From assembly GCA_035570275.1 (NCBI GenBank), contig DATMNI010000088.1:1-31550 (forward strand): a stretch of 31,550 nt of DNA, given 5' to 3'. This document shows, piece by piece, positions 30,416 to 31,550 of this stretch. Position 1 is the stretch's first letter, and each line of letters opens with the position of its first letter. This DNA comes from DATMNI01 sp035570275 (lineage in GTDB: Bacteria > Acidobacteriota > Terriglobia > Bryobacterales > Bryobacteraceae). A program made the translations under genes and the position numbers. The notes under the pieces were generated by a model that saw only the letters and a list, made by a program, of their open reading frames with translations, was not told the DNA's origin and made no database searches.

Positions 30416-30453
30416 ATAGCAAATCTGCAATGATAGCGATAGGAAAATCCTAT
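30416..30453. promoter_or_regulatory. Putative OxyR operator between katA and oxyR
   Basis: Two dyads: ATAGCAAATCTGCAAT (30416-30431, 6 of 8 pairs symmetric) and ATAGGAAAATCCTAT (30439-30453, perfect). Centres are about 22 bases apart, the spacing of the known OxyR tetramer site built on ATAG-N7-CTAT. The second covers the A and T of the oxyR start codon, which would allow autorepression. Binding is inferred. Confidence 0.6.
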
Positions 30454-31351
30454 GGAGTTCCATCAGCTTCGGTATTTTTGCGCCGTGGTGCGGACGGGCA
30501 GCTTCACCCGGGCGGCGGCGGAGGAGGGCGTGGCGCAGCCTTCGCTCTCCCAACAGATTGTGAAGCTCGAGCAGACGATGGGGTCGAAACTGTTCGACCG
30601 CCTGGGCAGGAGCGTGCAGTTGACCGAGTATGGGCGCACGCTATTGCCGCAGGCCCTGGCAATTCTGCGACAGGCGAACGAGGCGCGAAGCACGCTGGAA
30701 TCGCTGAGGCGGGGCGTGGGGGGGCACCTTTCGGTTGGCTGCATTCCCACCCTCACGCCGTATTTCCTGGCTCCGCGGCTGAGTGATTTCATGGGCCGGT
30801 TTCCGGATGTGGAGCTGCGGCTGATGGAGGAGACAACGCCGAAACTGGTGGAACTTCTCCAGGCCGGGAAGCTGGACCTGGCGCTGGTGGGGCTTCCGGT
30901 GAACAGTCCGGAAATGCTGTGTTCGGAATTGTTCCGGGAGCCGATCTGGGTGGTGGTGGCAACCGGGCACCGGCTGGCGGCCCAGGATCAGGTGAAGTTG
31001 GCGGACTTGCGCGGCCAGAAGATGCTGCTGCTGAAGGAAGGCCACTGCTTTCGCGACGATGCGCTGCGCATCTGCAGTCGGGCGCGGATGCCGTTCGCCC
31101 CTATGTTCGAGACGGATCAGTTTTCGAGCATTTTTCCGCTGGTGGCATCGGGGCTGGCGATTACGCTGGCGCCAGAAATGGCGGCTCAGACGGCGCGGGG
31201 GTGCCGGCTGCTGCCTCTGGAGCGGGAAACGTTCCGCAGGGTGGGGTATATCCGGGTGCGCCGGCACGTCGCCGGCGCCGCGCAAAGTGCGTTTGTGAAG
31301 TGGCTGCGGGAAACGGTTCGGACCGAGGATTGGTCCGGCCGCCCGCGGTGA
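30452..31351 (+). CDS. oxyR: OxyR, LysR-type peroxide-sensing regulator
   Basis: A 299-residue LysR-type transcription factor that senses hydrogen peroxide through a reversible disulfide. The N-terminal winged helix-turn-helix (1-60) has MEFHQLRYFCAVVRTGSFTR, then AQPSLSQQIVKLE. The effector domain (90-295) contains LLKEGHCFRDDALRICSRA with Cys199 and Cys208, the same numbering and nine-residue spacing as the redox pair of E. coli OxyR. This separates it from general LysR proteins. ATG 30452 follows AGGAAAATCC. It is divergent from katA, the classic arrangement, with a double dyad operator in front. Three further cysteines (10, 97, 157) lie outside the redox loop. Confidence 0.95.
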   Translation: MEFHQLRYFCAVVRTGSFTRAAAEEGVAQPSLSQQIVKLEQTMGSKLFDRLGRSVQLTEYGRTLLPQALAILRQANEARSTLESLRRGVGGHLSVGCIPTLTPYFLAPRLSDFMGRFPDVELRLMEETTPKLVELLQAGKLDLALVGLPVNSPEMLCSELFREPIWVVVATGHRLAAQDQVKLADLRGQKMLLLKEGHCFRDDALRICSRARMPFAPMFETDQFSSIFPLVASGLAITLAPEMAAQTARGCRLLPLERETFRRVGYIRVRRHVAGAAQSAFVKWLRETVRTEDWSGRPR

Positions 31352-31356
31352 ACCCT

Positions 31357-31395
31357 GGTTAGCTGCGACGGTTAGCTGCGACGGTTAGCTGCGAC
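31357..31395. repeat. Three 13-bp tandem repeats after oxyR
   Basis: Three exact copies of GGTTAGCTGCGAC start at 31357, 31370 and 31383, five bases after the oxyR stop. AGCTGC is the core of each copy. No gene overlaps them. Confidence 0.93.
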
Positions 31396-31550
31396 CTCCG
31401 GGTCGCTCGACTAGCGGGAGTTTACTGAGAACACTCAATTAGTCGACGGTCCAGTTCCTGCAAGTGCGTTTCGTATCAACCTGATAGCCTGCCTACCCTC
31501 AATTCATTTTTGTATTACCCTATATAGAACATTTCTATGGCGATTTGTTC
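31396..31550. other. AT-richer window end without a recognisable gene
   Basis: Composition changes from GC-rich to AT-rich, ending in CTATATAGAACATTTCTATGG-like sequence. This may be a promoter region for a gene beyond the window or the edge of a foreign segment. Nothing here can be assigned. Confidence 0.4.

Overview
The window is GC-rich and looks like a chromosome segment of a soil acidobacterium, most likely near Solibacter/Bryobacter. This placement is inferred from gene content alone: a large Oar-like TonB-dependent receptor with an N-terminal carboxypeptidase-regulatory-like domain, a PSD1 cytochrome/DUF1501 pair, a DmsE/MtrB-type decaheme conduit, a DUF4062-NACHT-FGE protein and several toxin-antitoxin modules. 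No rRNA or complete tRNA is present.

Layout. 5-3730 (+): trmFO overlapping a XerC/XerD-type recombinase, then a MATE efflux pump. 3767-5341 (+): a VapBC-type toxin-antitoxin pair, a six-unit tandem repeat, an unknown small protein and an Imm1-like immunity protein without a visible toxin. 5413-8492 (-): a decaheme c-type cytochrome followed by an MtrB/PioB-type porin, a probable electron conduit across the outer membrane. 8614-11219 (+): a class III aminotransferase and an overlapping Gfo/Idh/MocA oxidoreductase. 11341-12568 (-): a BrnA antitoxin whose BrnT toxin survives only as a frameshifted 3' fragment, then an apparently intact VapC/VapB pair with a palindromic operator. 12664-14340 (+): an SPL-like radical SAM protein and a SAP-domain protein. 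14341-14727 is non-coding and holds a tRNA 3'-end-like hairpin.

14728-24910 (-) is a long co-oriented block: PSD1-type cytochrome, DUF1501 protein, TonB-dependent receptor, a secreted BNR/Asp-box protein and a secreted protein of unknown function that resembles polysaccharide lyases in layout. It reads as a cell-envelope uptake or degradation locus.

25006-28640 (+) is a defence-like block: a 978-residue DUF4062-NACHT-FGE protein overlapped by a Uma2-family nuclease-fold protein, followed by a decayed second DUF4062 fragment. The last about 30 codons of the FGE domain look like the variable repeat of a diversity-generating retroelement, because every position that is usually Asn in such templates carries an NNC codon. 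No reverse transcriptase or template repeat is in the window, so this is a hypothesis.

28876-31351 holds a divergent katA/oxyR pair. OxyR has Cys199 and Cys208 at the same numbers as the E. coli protein, and two dyads about 22 bp apart lie in front of it, the second covering its start codon. The window ends in a 13-bp triple repeat and AT-richer DNA with no recognisable gene.
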